From assembly GCF_022606295.1 (NCBI RefSeq), contig NZ_JAHHZS010000020.1, forward strand, positions 25,543 to 89,542: a DNA stretch of 64,000 nucleotides. Reading direction: 5' to 3'. Position numbers and translations under genes: made by a program. Positions 40,443 to 47,929 of the stretch are shown here, piece after piece. A model generated the notes under the pieces. It did not search any database. It saw only the letters and a program-made list of their open reading frames with translations, and was not told the DNA's origin. Positions within the stretch are counted from its first letter, which is position 1. Each line of letters opens with the position of its first letter. This DNA comes from Arthrobacter bambusae (GTDB lineage Bacteria; Actinomycetota; Actinomycetes; Actinomycetales; Micrococcaceae).

Positions 40443-41904
40443 CTTTGGTTCCTTCCCATTCCTGGTAACGGGCACGCCACTGGGCGTTCATCGGATAGAG
40501 TCCGTCGACGCTGTTGCCCTGCTTGACCATCTCGAAGATGAAGGCCTCTTCCTTCTCCTGCTCGATGCACTCATCCACCAGTTCCCCCGCGATGGCCGGC
40601 GGGATCACCAGGATCCCGTCCGAGTCGGCCACGATGATGTCCCCGGGCTGGACCGTGGCCCCGCCGCAGGCGATGGTGATGTCCGTGTCCCACGGGATGT
40701 GCCTCCGGCCCAGCACGGCCGGGTGCGGATTGGCGAAATAGGTGGGCATGTCCAGTCCTGCCACCGCGGAATAGTCGCGCACCCCGCCGTCGGTGATGAT
40801 CGCCGCGGCACCGCGCATCTGGGCACGCATCGCCAGGATGTCCCCGATGGTCCCGGTGCCCTTTTCGCCCCGGGCCTCCATGACCAGGATCTCGCCCTCG
40901 TTGACGGAATCGATGGCGCGTTTCTGCGCGTTGAAACCGCCTCCGTGGGTTGTGAAGAGGTCCTCGCGGTTGGGCACATAGCGCAGGGTCCGGGCGAGCC
41001 CGACGACGCGGCGGTCCGGGCGCGTCGCCTGCAACCCGTCGATACTCACATTGTTCAGCCCCCGCTTGCGCAACTGGCTGGACAGGGTGGCGGTAGCGAC
41101 GGACTCGAGTTTCTTCCTCAGCTCCGGGCTCAGTGCCGGCGTCAGGACAGGCACGACGGCGGCAAGGCCGGCGGCTTCGCGGGAACCGTATGCCTCCTCC
41201 CGCTGGGTGTCATCGGCCTTGGGCCGGGCACCGAAGTCCGCGAACGCCGTCGTACCCTCCGTCACGGTGCTGGTGAGGCGGCCGCTACTGAAATCACCGG
41301 CGGTGACTTCAACCTCGACGACGTCGCCCGGCTTGGCGACCGAGGCGCCGGCCGGGGTACCGGTCAGGATGATGTCGCCGGTTTCGAGCGTGAGCAGCTG
41401 GGACAGATCGGCAACGAGCCGCGCGAAAGGGAACAACAGGTCTTCGGTGGTGTCGTCCTGGACAAGTTCACCGTTGTGCCAAGTGCGGATCCGCAACCCG
41501 GAGGGGTCGACGTCGGCGGCCGGGATGAGCGACGGGCCCACCGGAGTGAAACCGTCGCCGCCCTTGGACCGGAGGTTGGAGCCCTTGTCCGCGTAGCGCA
41601 GGTCATAGACGCCAAGGTCGTTGCTGGCCGTGACCCACCGGACGTGGCCCCACGCGTCCTCCATGCCCACGCGGCGGGCGGGCTTGCCGATGACCAGCGC
41701 GATCTCGCCCTCATAGCCGAGGAGTTCACAGCCCGCCGGACGCTCCACCGCAGAGCCACTGAGAGCAAGAGAGGACGAAGGCTTCAGGAAGTACGACGGC
41801 TGTTCCGGCTTACGGCCGCGCTGGGCCGCCCGGCTGGGGTAGTTGATGTGCACCGCGATGACCTTGCGGGCCGCGGCCAGGATGTGGTCGGTGACCTGTT
41901 CCAA
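40435..41904 (-). CDS. Fumarylacetoacetase-fold / RraA-fold fusion protein (HpaG-like)
   Basis: 489 residues with two domains. The N-terminal FAH domain (about 1-235) has PSSSLALSGSAVERPAGCEL, LLGYEGEIALVIGKPARRVG, YADKGSNLRSKGGDGFTPVG, and LSQLLTLETGDIILTGTPAG. The C-terminal part (about 250-480) is RraA-like: LSSQLRKRGLNNVSIDGLQA, GTIGDILAMRAQMRGAAAII, TDGGVRDYSAVAGLDMPTYF, and QPGDIIVADSDGILVIPPAI. FAH-fold HpaG is the decarboxylase/isomerase of the 4-HPA pathway. TTG at 41904 follows GAGGAGT; the gene is first in the HPA operon. The RraA part may be an additional aldolase or decarboxylase. Confidence 0.88.
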   Translation of the reverse strand: MEQVTDHILAAARKVIAVHINYPSRAAQRGRKPEQPSYFLKPSSSLALSGSAVERPAGCELLGYEGEIALVIGKPARRVGMEDAWGHVRWVTASNDLGVYDLRYADKGSNLRSKGGDGFTPVGPSLIPAADVDPSGLRIRTWHNGELVQDDTTEDLLFPFARLVADLSQLLTLETGDIILTGTPAGASVAKPGDVVEVEVTAGDFSSGRLTSTVTEGTTAFADFGARPKADDTQREEAYGSREAAGLAAVVPVLTPALSPELRKKLESVATATLSSQLRKRGLNNVSIDGLQATRPDRRVVGLARTLRYVPNREDLFTTHGGGFNAQKRAIDSVNEGEILVMEARGEKGTGTIGDILAMRAQMRGAAAIITDGGVRDYSAVAGLDMPTYFANPHPAVLGRRHIPWDTDITIACGGATVQPGDIIVADSDGILVIPPAIAGELVDECIEQEKEEAFIFEMVKQGNSVDGLYPMNAQWRARYQEWEGTKGD

Positions 41905-41928
41905 GATTTACTCCTCATCGAGTACGAA

Positions 41929-41940
41929 ATCGTATACGAT
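41929..41940. promoter_or_regulatory. Palindrome ATCGTATACGAT, probable GntR operator
   Basis: A perfect 12-bp palindrome 24 bases upstream of the TTG start of the FAH-RraA gene. FCD-type GntR regulators bind AT-rich palindromes of this shape. It lies between the divergent HPA operon and mobA-like gene. Confidence 0.6.
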
Positions 41941-42041
41941 AACTATGGCCCGGGAGTTTCGGAACGTCAACCCCCTGCATCCCGCCGCAAAGGCCTTGTC
42001 CCCCACCCACGCCTGCCGTACAGTTTGTATCCAATTCTGGG

Positions 42042-42070
42042 TTCAGATAGAGAATTTACAGTTCTATAAT
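42042..42070 (+). promoter_or_regulatory. Promoter of the flavin hydroxylase gene
   Basis: TTCAGA (42042-42047) and TATAAT (42065-42070) are spaced by 17 bases, 31 bases ahead of the ATG at 42102. The -10 box is a perfect consensus. Confidence 0.65.
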
Positions 42071-42101
42071 TGAACAACCACACGACGAAGTGAGGATTCC
42101 C

Positions 42102-44021
42102 ATGCAGTTCCACCACCACGGTTACGTGTCCGGTGACCCGCGAGTCCAGGCGGCTGCCGGCGTCGGGCTCAATCGGCCGGCCGACCTTCCCGACGAGGTC
42201 GACGTGCTCATTGTGGGCAGCGGCCCCGCAGGCATGCTCGCCGCCGCGCAGTTGTCCCAGTTCCCGGGAGTCACAACCCGGATCGTGGAGCGCCGCCCCG
42301 GAAGGCTCGCGATCGGCCAGGCCGACGGTATCCAGGCACGGAGCGTGGAAACGTTCCAGGCCTTCGGATTCGCCGAACGGATTATTGCCGAGGCGTACCG
42401 GATCACCGAGATGGCATTCTGGAAGCCGGACCCCTCGGATCCCTCCCGCATCATCCGGACCGCCCGCGCCCTGGACGATCCCACAGGAGACATCAGCGAA
42501 TTCCCCCACCTGATCGTCAACCAGGCGCGCGTGCTGGACTACTTCGCCGAATTCATGGCGAACTCCCCTGCCCGCATGTCCCCCGATTACGGATACGAGT
42601 TCCGCGGTCTTGAGGTCACCGGCGAAGGCGACTACCCCGTCACCGTCACCCTCCTCCACACAGCAGGACCCAACGAAGGCCAGGAGCGCGTTGTCCGGGC
42701 CAAGTACGTCGTGGGCGCCGATGGCGCGCGGAGCAAGGTGCGGGAGTCGATCGGCTGCACCCTGGCCGGCGACCAGGCCAACCACGCCTGGGGCGTCATG
42801 GACGTCCTTGCCGTCACGGACTTCCCCGACATCCGCACGAAATGCGCCATCCAGTCCGGCACTGGCGGCAGCATCCTTTTGATCCCACGCGAAGGCGGCC
42901 ACCTCTTCCGCATGTACGTCGACCTCGGCGAAGTGAACCGGAACGACAACCGCTCCGTGCGCGACACCACCATCGACGAGATCATCGCCAAGGCCAACGA
43001 AATCCTCCATCCCTACACGCTCGATGTCCGCAACGTCGCGTGGCACAGCGTCTACGAAGTGGGCCACCGCCTCACGGACAGGTTCGACGACGTCCTGCCG
43101 GACGAGCGCGGCACCCGCACTCCGCGTGTGTTCATTGCCGGCGACGCATGCCACACCCACAGCGCCAAAGCCGGCCAAGGCATGAACGTCTCCATGCAGG
43201 ACGGCTTTAACCTTGCCTGGAAGCTCGGACACGTACTCGAAGGCCGCAGCCCAGAGAGCTTGCTGTCCACGTACTCCGCCGAACGCCAGGTCATTGCCAA
43301 GAACCTCATCGACTTCGACAAAGAGTGGTCCACGCTCATGGCGAAGAAGCCCGAAGAATTCGAGGATCCCACCGAGCTGGAGAACTTCTACGTGAGCACC
43401 GCGGAGTTCCCTGCCGGCTTCATGACCCACTACGCTCCCTCACCGCTCATCGCCGAGCCTACGCATCAAGACCTGGCCACGGGATTCACCATCGGGAAGC
43501 GTTTCAAGTCCGCTCCCGTGGTGCGCGTCTGCGATACCAACCCGCTCCAGCTCGGCCACCAGGCCAAGGCGGACGGACGGTGGCGCATCTATGTCTTCGC
43601 GGACGCAAGCGAAGCTGCCGGAACGGCACAAGGGGGAACGTCGCCCGTCGTCGACTTTGCCGAGTGGATCGCGAACTCGCCGGACTCGCCTTTGGCCGCA
43701 ACGCCGTCGGGCGCTGACCGGGACGCGTGGTTCGACGTGAAGGTGATCTACCAGCAGGAGCACACGAGCGTCGACATCGGAGCGGTGCCGGAAGCGTTCA
43801 AGCCGCAGGTGGGACCGTTCAAGCTCACGTACCTCGAGAACGTCTACGGCACCGATCCTTCGGCCGACATCTTCGAGCTGCGCGGCCTCGACCGCGGCGG
43901 CGTCGTGGTGGTGGTGCGGCCGGACCAGTACGTGGCGAACGTGTTGCCCTTGACCGCGACGGCGGAACTCGCCGCGTTCTTCGCGCCCCTCGTACGATCG
44001 GAACGGACCGCGGCAGTGTGA
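42102..44021 (+). CDS. FAD-dependent aromatic hydroxylase, 3-hydroxybenzoate 4-monooxygenase-like
   Basis: 639 residues, a length matching MobA-type 3-hydroxybenzoate 4-monooxygenases of the phenol 2-monooxygenase family. The FAD-binding GxGxxG motif is in VLIVGSGPAGMLAAAQL (about 33-49), the DG motif in VVGADGARSKVRESIG, and the second FAD motif in FIAGDACHTHSAKAGQGMNV (about 346). A C-terminal thioredoxin-like domain is present. ATG at 42102 follows AGGA. It probably hydroxylates an aromatic acid such as 3-hydroxybenzoate to protocatechuate. Divergent from the HPA operon. Confidence 0.85.
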   Translation: MQFHHHGYVSGDPRVQAAAGVGLNRPADLPDEVDVLIVGSGPAGMLAAAQLSQFPGVTTRIVERRPGRLAIGQADGIQARSVETFQAFGFAERIIAEAYRITEMAFWKPDPSDPSRIIRTARALDDPTGDISEFPHLIVNQARVLDYFAEFMANSPARMSPDYGYEFRGLEVTGEGDYPVTVTLLHTAGPNEGQERVVRAKYVVGADGARSKVRESIGCTLAGDQANHAWGVMDVLAVTDFPDIRTKCAIQSGTGGSILLIPREGGHLFRMYVDLGEVNRNDNRSVRDTTIDEIIAKANEILHPYTLDVRNVAWHSVYEVGHRLTDRFDDVLPDERGTRTPRVFIAGDACHTHSAKAGQGMNVSMQDGFNLAWKLGHVLEGRSPESLLSTYSAERQVIAKNLIDFDKEWSTLMAKKPEEFEDPTELENFYVSTAEFPAGFMTHYAPSPLIAEPTHQDLATGFTIGKRFKSAPVVRVCDTNPLQLGHQAKADGRWRIYVFADASEAAGTAQGGTSPVVDFAEWIANSPDSPLAATPSGADRDAWFDVKVIYQQEHTSVDIGAVPEAFKPQVGPFKLTYLENVYGTDPSADIFELRGLDRGGVVVVVRPDQYVANVLPLTATAELAAFFAPLVRSERTAAV

Positions 44022-44081
44022 GCTGTTGGCGTTCCGGCGTGCGGGACCAACTCAAGGGTTCATTCTGTCGGTGGCCCGTCG

Positions 44082-44087
44082 TAGGGT
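44082..44087 (+). promoter_or_regulatory. -10 box (TAGGGT) for the leaderless alpha/beta hydrolase gene
   Basis: TAGGGT ends six bases before the ATG at 44094; no ribosome binding site is present. Confidence 0.45.
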
Positions 44088-44093
44088 ACCGGC

Positions 44094-44798
44094 ATGGATA
44101 TCATCATGGTTCCCGGATTCTGGTTGGACGCTTCTTCATGGTCGGAGGTCACCCCGCCGCTCGTTGCTGCAGGGCATACGGTCCACCCGCTCACGCTGCC
44201 TGGGCTGGAAGCTGTTGACGCCCCGAGGTCAGGGATCGGCCTCAGGGATCACATCGAAGCAGTAGTGGCGGCGGTCGACGCCGTTGGCAATCCCGTAGTA
44301 CTGGTCGGCCACTCCGGCGGAGGTGCCATCATCCACGGCGCCGTCGACGCCCGCCCGGACCGCGTGGTCCGGGCGGTCTACGTAGATAGCGGCCCGCTGG
44401 GCGAGGGCGGTGTCATCAACGACGAACTGCCGGTCGAAGGCGATGCCGTGCCCTTGCCATCATGGGAGCTTTTCGAAAATGAGGATCTCGTGGACCTCAA
44501 CGAGGAGCTGCGGGCGGCCTTCCGCGCACGCGCCATCCCGGAGCCAAAGAACGTGACGAGCGATAAACAGCGCTTGCACGATGTGCGCCGCTACGACGTC
44601 CCGGCCACCATCATCGCGTGCGAGTTCCCCTCCAGCCTGCTCGGCGAATGGATCGAATCCGGCCACCCCTTCGTCGCTGAGCTCGCGCGCATCAACGACG
44701 TCGAATTCATGGATCTGCCCACCGGGCACTGGCCCCAGTTCACCAAGCCGCTTGAACTCGGCGAGGCCATTCTTGCGGCGGTTGAGCGGAGGGGGTAG
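44094..44798 (+). CDS. Alpha/beta hydrolase
   Basis: 234 residues. MDIIMVPGFWLDASSWSEVT (oxyanion loop), nucleophile elbow VLVGHSGGGAIIHGAVD (Ser in GHSGG), and the closing MDLPTGHWPQFTKP (catalytic His in GHWP) give a complete Ser-His hydrolase. The closest-looking group are small salicylate-ester-like hydrolases of actinobacteria, but the substrate is unknown. Likely leaderless. Confidence 0.85.
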   Translation: MDIIMVPGFWLDASSWSEVTPPLVAAGHTVHPLTLPGLEAVDAPRSGIGLRDHIEAVVAAVDAVGNPVVLVGHSGGGAIIHGAVDARPDRVVRAVYVDSGPLGEGGVINDELPVEGDAVPLPSWELFENEDLVDLNEELRAAFRARAIPEPKNVTSDKQRLHDVRRYDVPATIIACEFPSSLLGEWIESGHPFVAELARINDVEFMDLPTGHWPQFTKPLELGEAILAAVERRG

Positions 44799-44919
44799 CC
44801 GCGGAACCCACCACCCTTGACAAGGTCCGATGGTGGAATGAATGATACGAGCCTCACCAGCTTTGTCCCCACCGGTGGTCAATAGCTGTATTGGTGTCTA
44901 ACAATGTCGAAAGAGCGCA

Positions 44920-46074
44920 TTGACAGTAATCGTGTGGGCGTGTTTTTCAGTCGGGCTGCTTGGGTTGCTCCTGAACTGGATGAGTGTGATCGGAACGCTG
45001 ATTGTGCCGCGGCCGCTGCACAGCAACCTTTCACGGGTGACCCATTTGGTCACCGCGAAAATCTTCTTTGTCATCACGAAACCCGCCACTTCATACGAAG
45101 CGCGTGATCGGATCCTTGCCTGGCAGTCTCCGATGGCGCTCTTCGTCCGCCTGCTGGTTTGGGTGATCCTGTTCGATCTGTCGTTCAGTCTGCTGCTCCT
45201 TCCTTTCGTCGACGGCGACTTCTGGCAAGCCTCAAGCGAAGCCGGCTCCGCAATGTTCACCCTCGGCTACGCTGCCCCATCCAATGTCGGCAACACGGTG
45301 TTGGTCTACATAGCCGCTTACACCGGATTGATCGTCATCGCATTGCAAATCGGTTATCTGCCGACGCTCTATTCGGCCTTCAACAGGCGTGAAGCGGAGG
45401 TAACGCTCCTGGTATCGAGGGCAGGCTCACCGTCGTGGGGACCGGAGCTTCTAGTGCGCACGCGGTTCGGCATGGCCGCACAAACCAGCACCAGCGAACT
45501 CAGCGAGCTGTACCAAAGATGGGAGCGATGGGCCGCGGACGTCGCCGAATCACACAGCACGTACCTCACCTTGGTATGGTTCCGTTCGCCGTCGCCGCAA
45601 TCGAATTGGCTCAACTCCCTCCTCAGCGTCATGGACGCGGCCGCGTTGCAGCTTTCCCTCAGTCCGGGATCTGCCCCGAGCACCCGGGCACGGCTGGTCC
45701 TTCGAATGGGGTTCACCTGCCTGAACCAAGTGGCGCGGGCCATTCGTATCCCGGTCGAGGAAGACCCCGATCCCGATTCCGAACTCGACGTTAAATTCGA
45801 AGACTTTCAAGCGGCCGTGGAGCTCCTGCAGACCGTCGACTACCCGGTAGAGGTCACCGCCGAACAAGCCTGGCCCCACTTCAGGGGCTGGCGCGTCAAC
45901 TACGAAAAGGTCGCGTACGCGCTGGCCTACGCGATCGACGCCCCGCCCTCAATGTGGAGCGGACCACGACGCTTCGCGTCCGAACCGATCCCGCCGCACC
46001 GGCCGAAGAACCGCACTTCCAAGGACGTCAAGCCGGACGATCCGCAAATGATTGCGCAAAGAAAGACACGGTGA
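44920..46074 (+). CDS. Membrane protein, potassium-channel-like pore region
   Basis: 384 residues from a TTG start after AAGAG. Membrane segments lie at about 5-25, 72-95 and 125-150, followed by a long cytosolic tail. Between the last two is SAMFTLGYAAPSNVGNTVLVY, then ALQIGYLPTLYSAFNRREAE, which resembles the pore helix, filter and inner helix of two-TM K+ channels and related bacterial membrane proteins. The selectivity filter normally reads TVGYG; here TLGYA, so conduction is uncertain. The C-terminal part (about 170-384) has no recognised domain. Confidence 0.6.
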   Translation: MTVIVWACFSVGLLGLLLNWMSVIGTLIVPRPLHSNLSRVTHLVTAKIFFVITKPATSYEARDRILAWQSPMALFVRLLVWVILFDLSFSLLLLPFVDGDFWQASSEAGSAMFTLGYAAPSNVGNTVLVYIAAYTGLIVIALQIGYLPTLYSAFNRREAEVTLLVSRAGSPSWGPELLVRTRFGMAAQTSTSELSELYQRWERWAADVAESHSTYLTLVWFRSPSPQSNWLNSLLSVMDAAALQLSLSPGSAPSTRARLVLRMGFTCLNQVARAIRIPVEEDPDPDSELDVKFEDFQAAVELLQTVDYPVEVTAEQAWPHFRGWRVNYEKVAYALAYAIDAPPSMWSGPRRFASEPIPPHRPKNRTSKDVKPDDPQMIAQRKTR

Positions 46075-46115
46075 CAGCGACGTGCAAGGATGGCGCAACC
46101 AATGACCGCTGAGCT

Positions 46116-46268
46116 ATCAACTACGTGCGCGTGCAGGTCCTCACGAACGCGGGCGCCTTGGACCGCGACAAGCAGCTCGTCTTGGTCGAACAGCTCACCG
46201 CGCTCGTCGCGACCGCAGCCGCGCGTGCACAGATCGCCTCACTCCAAGGCCAAACACCGCAGGCCTGA
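46116..46268 (+). pseudogene. Remnant of a tautomerase (4-oxalocrotonate tautomerase-like) gene
   Basis: The frame ending at the TGA of 46266-46268 reads YVRVQVLTNAGALDRDKQLV, then LVEQLTALVATAAA, resembling the first about 35 residues of 4-OT family tautomerases (xVQVLTxAGxLDxxxKxxLVxELTAIVAEAAG). An in-frame stop (46110-46112) precedes it, the catalytic proline start is missing, and the second half after ARAQIASLQ is unlike the family. A GTG-initiated 47-aa peptide is the alternative. Confidence 0.45.
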
Positions 46269-46321
46269 CTCCGGGCAGCGAACCGGCCACCAACGCCAAT
46301 CGCCCCCAAACGCGGACCTGG

Positions 46322-46636
46322 CTACTCGGCAAATACTTGCTTGGCGACCGCCATGGCGGACATCGCCTTCGGCCAGCCCGCGTAGAACGCCAGGTGCGTA
46401 ATAGCCTCGCTCAATTCGGTTTCGCTGAGTCCGTTGGCCTTCGCAAGCCGCAAGTGTCCAAAAAGCTGCTCGGTGCTGCCGCTTGTCACGAGACAGGCAA
46501 CGGTAATCAGGCTCCGGTCCCGTTTGGCCAACTCGGGCCGTTCCCAGACGTCAGCGAAGAGGACGTCGTCGGTAAGTGAGGCCAGTTTTGGTGAGATGTC
46601 TCCGACGAGTTGCTGGGCACGGGATTGTTCGGTCAT
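46322..46636 (-). CDS. Carboxymuconolactone decarboxylase family protein
   Basis: 104 residues of the small CMD/AhpD-like family: LFADVWERPELAKRDRSLIT, TVACLVTSGSTEQLFGHLRL, AKANGLSETELSEAITHLAF, YAGWPKAMSAMAVAKQVF. The Cys-x-x-Cys of AhpD is absent, as in most CMD-like proteins. In many genomes it sits with tautomerase or SDR genes. GAGGAG precedes the ATG. Convergent with the tautomerase remnant. Confidence 0.85.
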   Translation of the reverse strand: MTEQSRAQQLVGDISPKLASLTDDVLFADVWERPELAKRDRSLITVACLVTSGSTEQLFGHLRLAKANGLSETELSEAITHLAFYAGWPKAMSAMAVAKQVFAE

Positions 46637-46802
46637 GGGGTTCTCCTCGTTGGTGATTCGTTCAAGGGTGCGGAAGGTCCGGCTTCAGCGGCCTCCGACC
46701 CTTCCAGTGAAAGCTTGTCGACTTGCTTTCCATCCTAGGAACGCACCTCGGAATGAGGCAGGGTCGGCCATTACCTGTTTCCCGATGGTTCGGGGGACCG
46801 GG

Positions 46803-47345
46803 TTAGAGCCGTGGATATCTTCTGAGGCCAACCACTCCGCCCGCGGCAATCAGGGTTCCGCCGAAGGCCAACAGGATTCCAGCGACCGAGACGCTTGGAG
46901 CGATGGGATGGTCGCCCTGGGCCGGGGTGCCGGGGTCAATCCGGGACGCGACCGCCGCCGAGGTTGAAGTTTGGACCGAGGGGCCCGGGTTGGAAACGGT
47001 CGGGGGCGGAACTGTTGCCACGGTTGTAGCGGGTGGCGCAACATGGGTGGGGCTCGGCTGCGCGGTCACCGCGGGCGAGGGCGTTGACGCGCCACCGGGA
47101 GGAACTACGACGCCGGGATCCGGTTGGGGTTGCGGTTGTACCGGTGGGCTGGCCGTGGCGGACGGTGTGGGTTTGACCGACGGCCGTGGAGACTGGGAGC
47201 TATTGGGAGAACACATGCCAACCACACCTAAGAGGCCCTGCGAACTGCAGGATTCGGCCCCTGCGGTCTCCGCGGGCGCAAGTGCCATCAGGCACAACGC
47301 GAAAGGGAGCGCGACGAGGGCAACTGGAACCTTCCGGCGAGTCAT
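46803..47345 (-). CDS. Pro/Thr/Ser-rich cell-wall-type membrane protein
   Basis: 180 residues. An N-terminal signal peptide (about 1-29, KVPVALVALPFALCLMALAP) is followed by Cys-containing CSSQGLLGVVGMC, a Pro/Ser/Thr linker, and a C-terminal membrane segment with a basic tail (GILLAFGGTLIAAGGVVGLR, then RYPRL). No LPXTG motif is seen. TAGAGT ends seven bases before the ATG at 47345. Function unknown; it follows the MarR gene on the same strand. Confidence 0.6.
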   Translation of the reverse strand: MTRRKVPVALVALPFALCLMALAPAETAGAESCSSQGLLGVVGMCSPNSSQSPRPSVKPTPSATASPPVQPQPQPDPGVVVPPGGASTPSPAVTAQPSPTHVAPPATTVATVPPPTVSNPGPSVQTSTSAAVASRIDPGTPAQGDHPIAPSVSVAGILLAFGGTLIAAGGVVGLRRYPRL

Positions 47346-47397
47346 GGCTTCGACTCTACCTACTCTGCGGCAACTTGGCAGGCAGCCGGCGTTGGCC

Positions 47398-47829
47398 TCA
47401 ATCCCGGAGCTGCCCCAGAATCCGGGCCAGTTCGGCGCGATCTTCTGCGCTGAGCCGGGCAAAGTACTCGGAGGACTTGCCACGCCGTTCGGCGCTGATC
47501 TTCGCGAAGAGCTGCTGCCCGTCCGCCGTGGCGGCGACAAGGGTGGCCCGCCGGTCTGTGGGGTCCGGATCGCGACGCACGAGGCCTTTGACCTCGAGCT
47601 GGTCCACCACTTCCGTGGCCGAACGTGGCGCAATGCGCAACCGTTCCGCCAGGTCCTTCAACCGCATCGGATCCCCCGGCGCGGGGCGCATCAGTGTCAT
47701 GAGCGCCCGCCATTGGTGCGGCGTCAGCTCCCACGGCGACAGCTGCTCAGCCCAGGTCCGGCGCAACCCCCGGAAAGCGGCATGGAAGAGATCGCCAAGG
47801 TCGGCCGAATCAGGGGGCTGTGAGTGCAT
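47398..47829 (-). CDS. MarR-family transcriptional regulator
   Basis: 143 residues. The winged helix is visible: LTPHQWRALMTLMRPAPGDP, MRLKDLAERLRIAPRSATEV, VDQLEVKGLVRRDPDPTDRRATLVAAT-type wing. It is divergent from the ABC exporter gene at 47930 and likely regulates it. TAGACT lies six bases upstream of the ATG with no ribosome binding site, suggesting a leaderless message. Confidence 0.92.
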   Translation of the reverse strand: MHSQPPDSADLGDLFHAAFRGLRRTWAEQLSPWELTPHQWRALMTLMRPAPGDPMRLKDLAERLRIAPRSATEVVDQLEVKGLVRRDPDPTDRRATLVAATADGQQLFAKISAERRGKSSEYFARLSAEDRAELARILGQLRD

Positions 47830-47835
47830 GCCGTC

Positions 47836-47841
47836 AGTCTA
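47836..47841 (-). promoter_or_regulatory. -10 box (TAGACT) of the leaderless marR promoter
   Basis: On the minus strand TAGACT ends six bases before the ATG at 47829. Confidence 0.45.
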
Positions 47842-47846
47842 ACAAT

Positions 47847-47875
47847 TTGACCAGTAACCACATAGTGAGGTAACC
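47847..47875 (+). promoter_or_regulatory. Possible ABC exporter promoter with a TAACC repeat
   Basis: TTGACC at 47847-47852 is 17 bases before GTAACC at 47870-47875; the -10 match is poor. AGTAACC and GGTAACC form a direct repeat here (47853-47859 and 47869-47875) in the overlapping divergent promoter region of marR and the exporter. Confidence 0.3.
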
Positions 47876-47929
47876 TCTGTATTAGTAGGCGCGACTCCCG
47901 CGCCCCGCTCGCCACTGGAGGTGGTGCTT

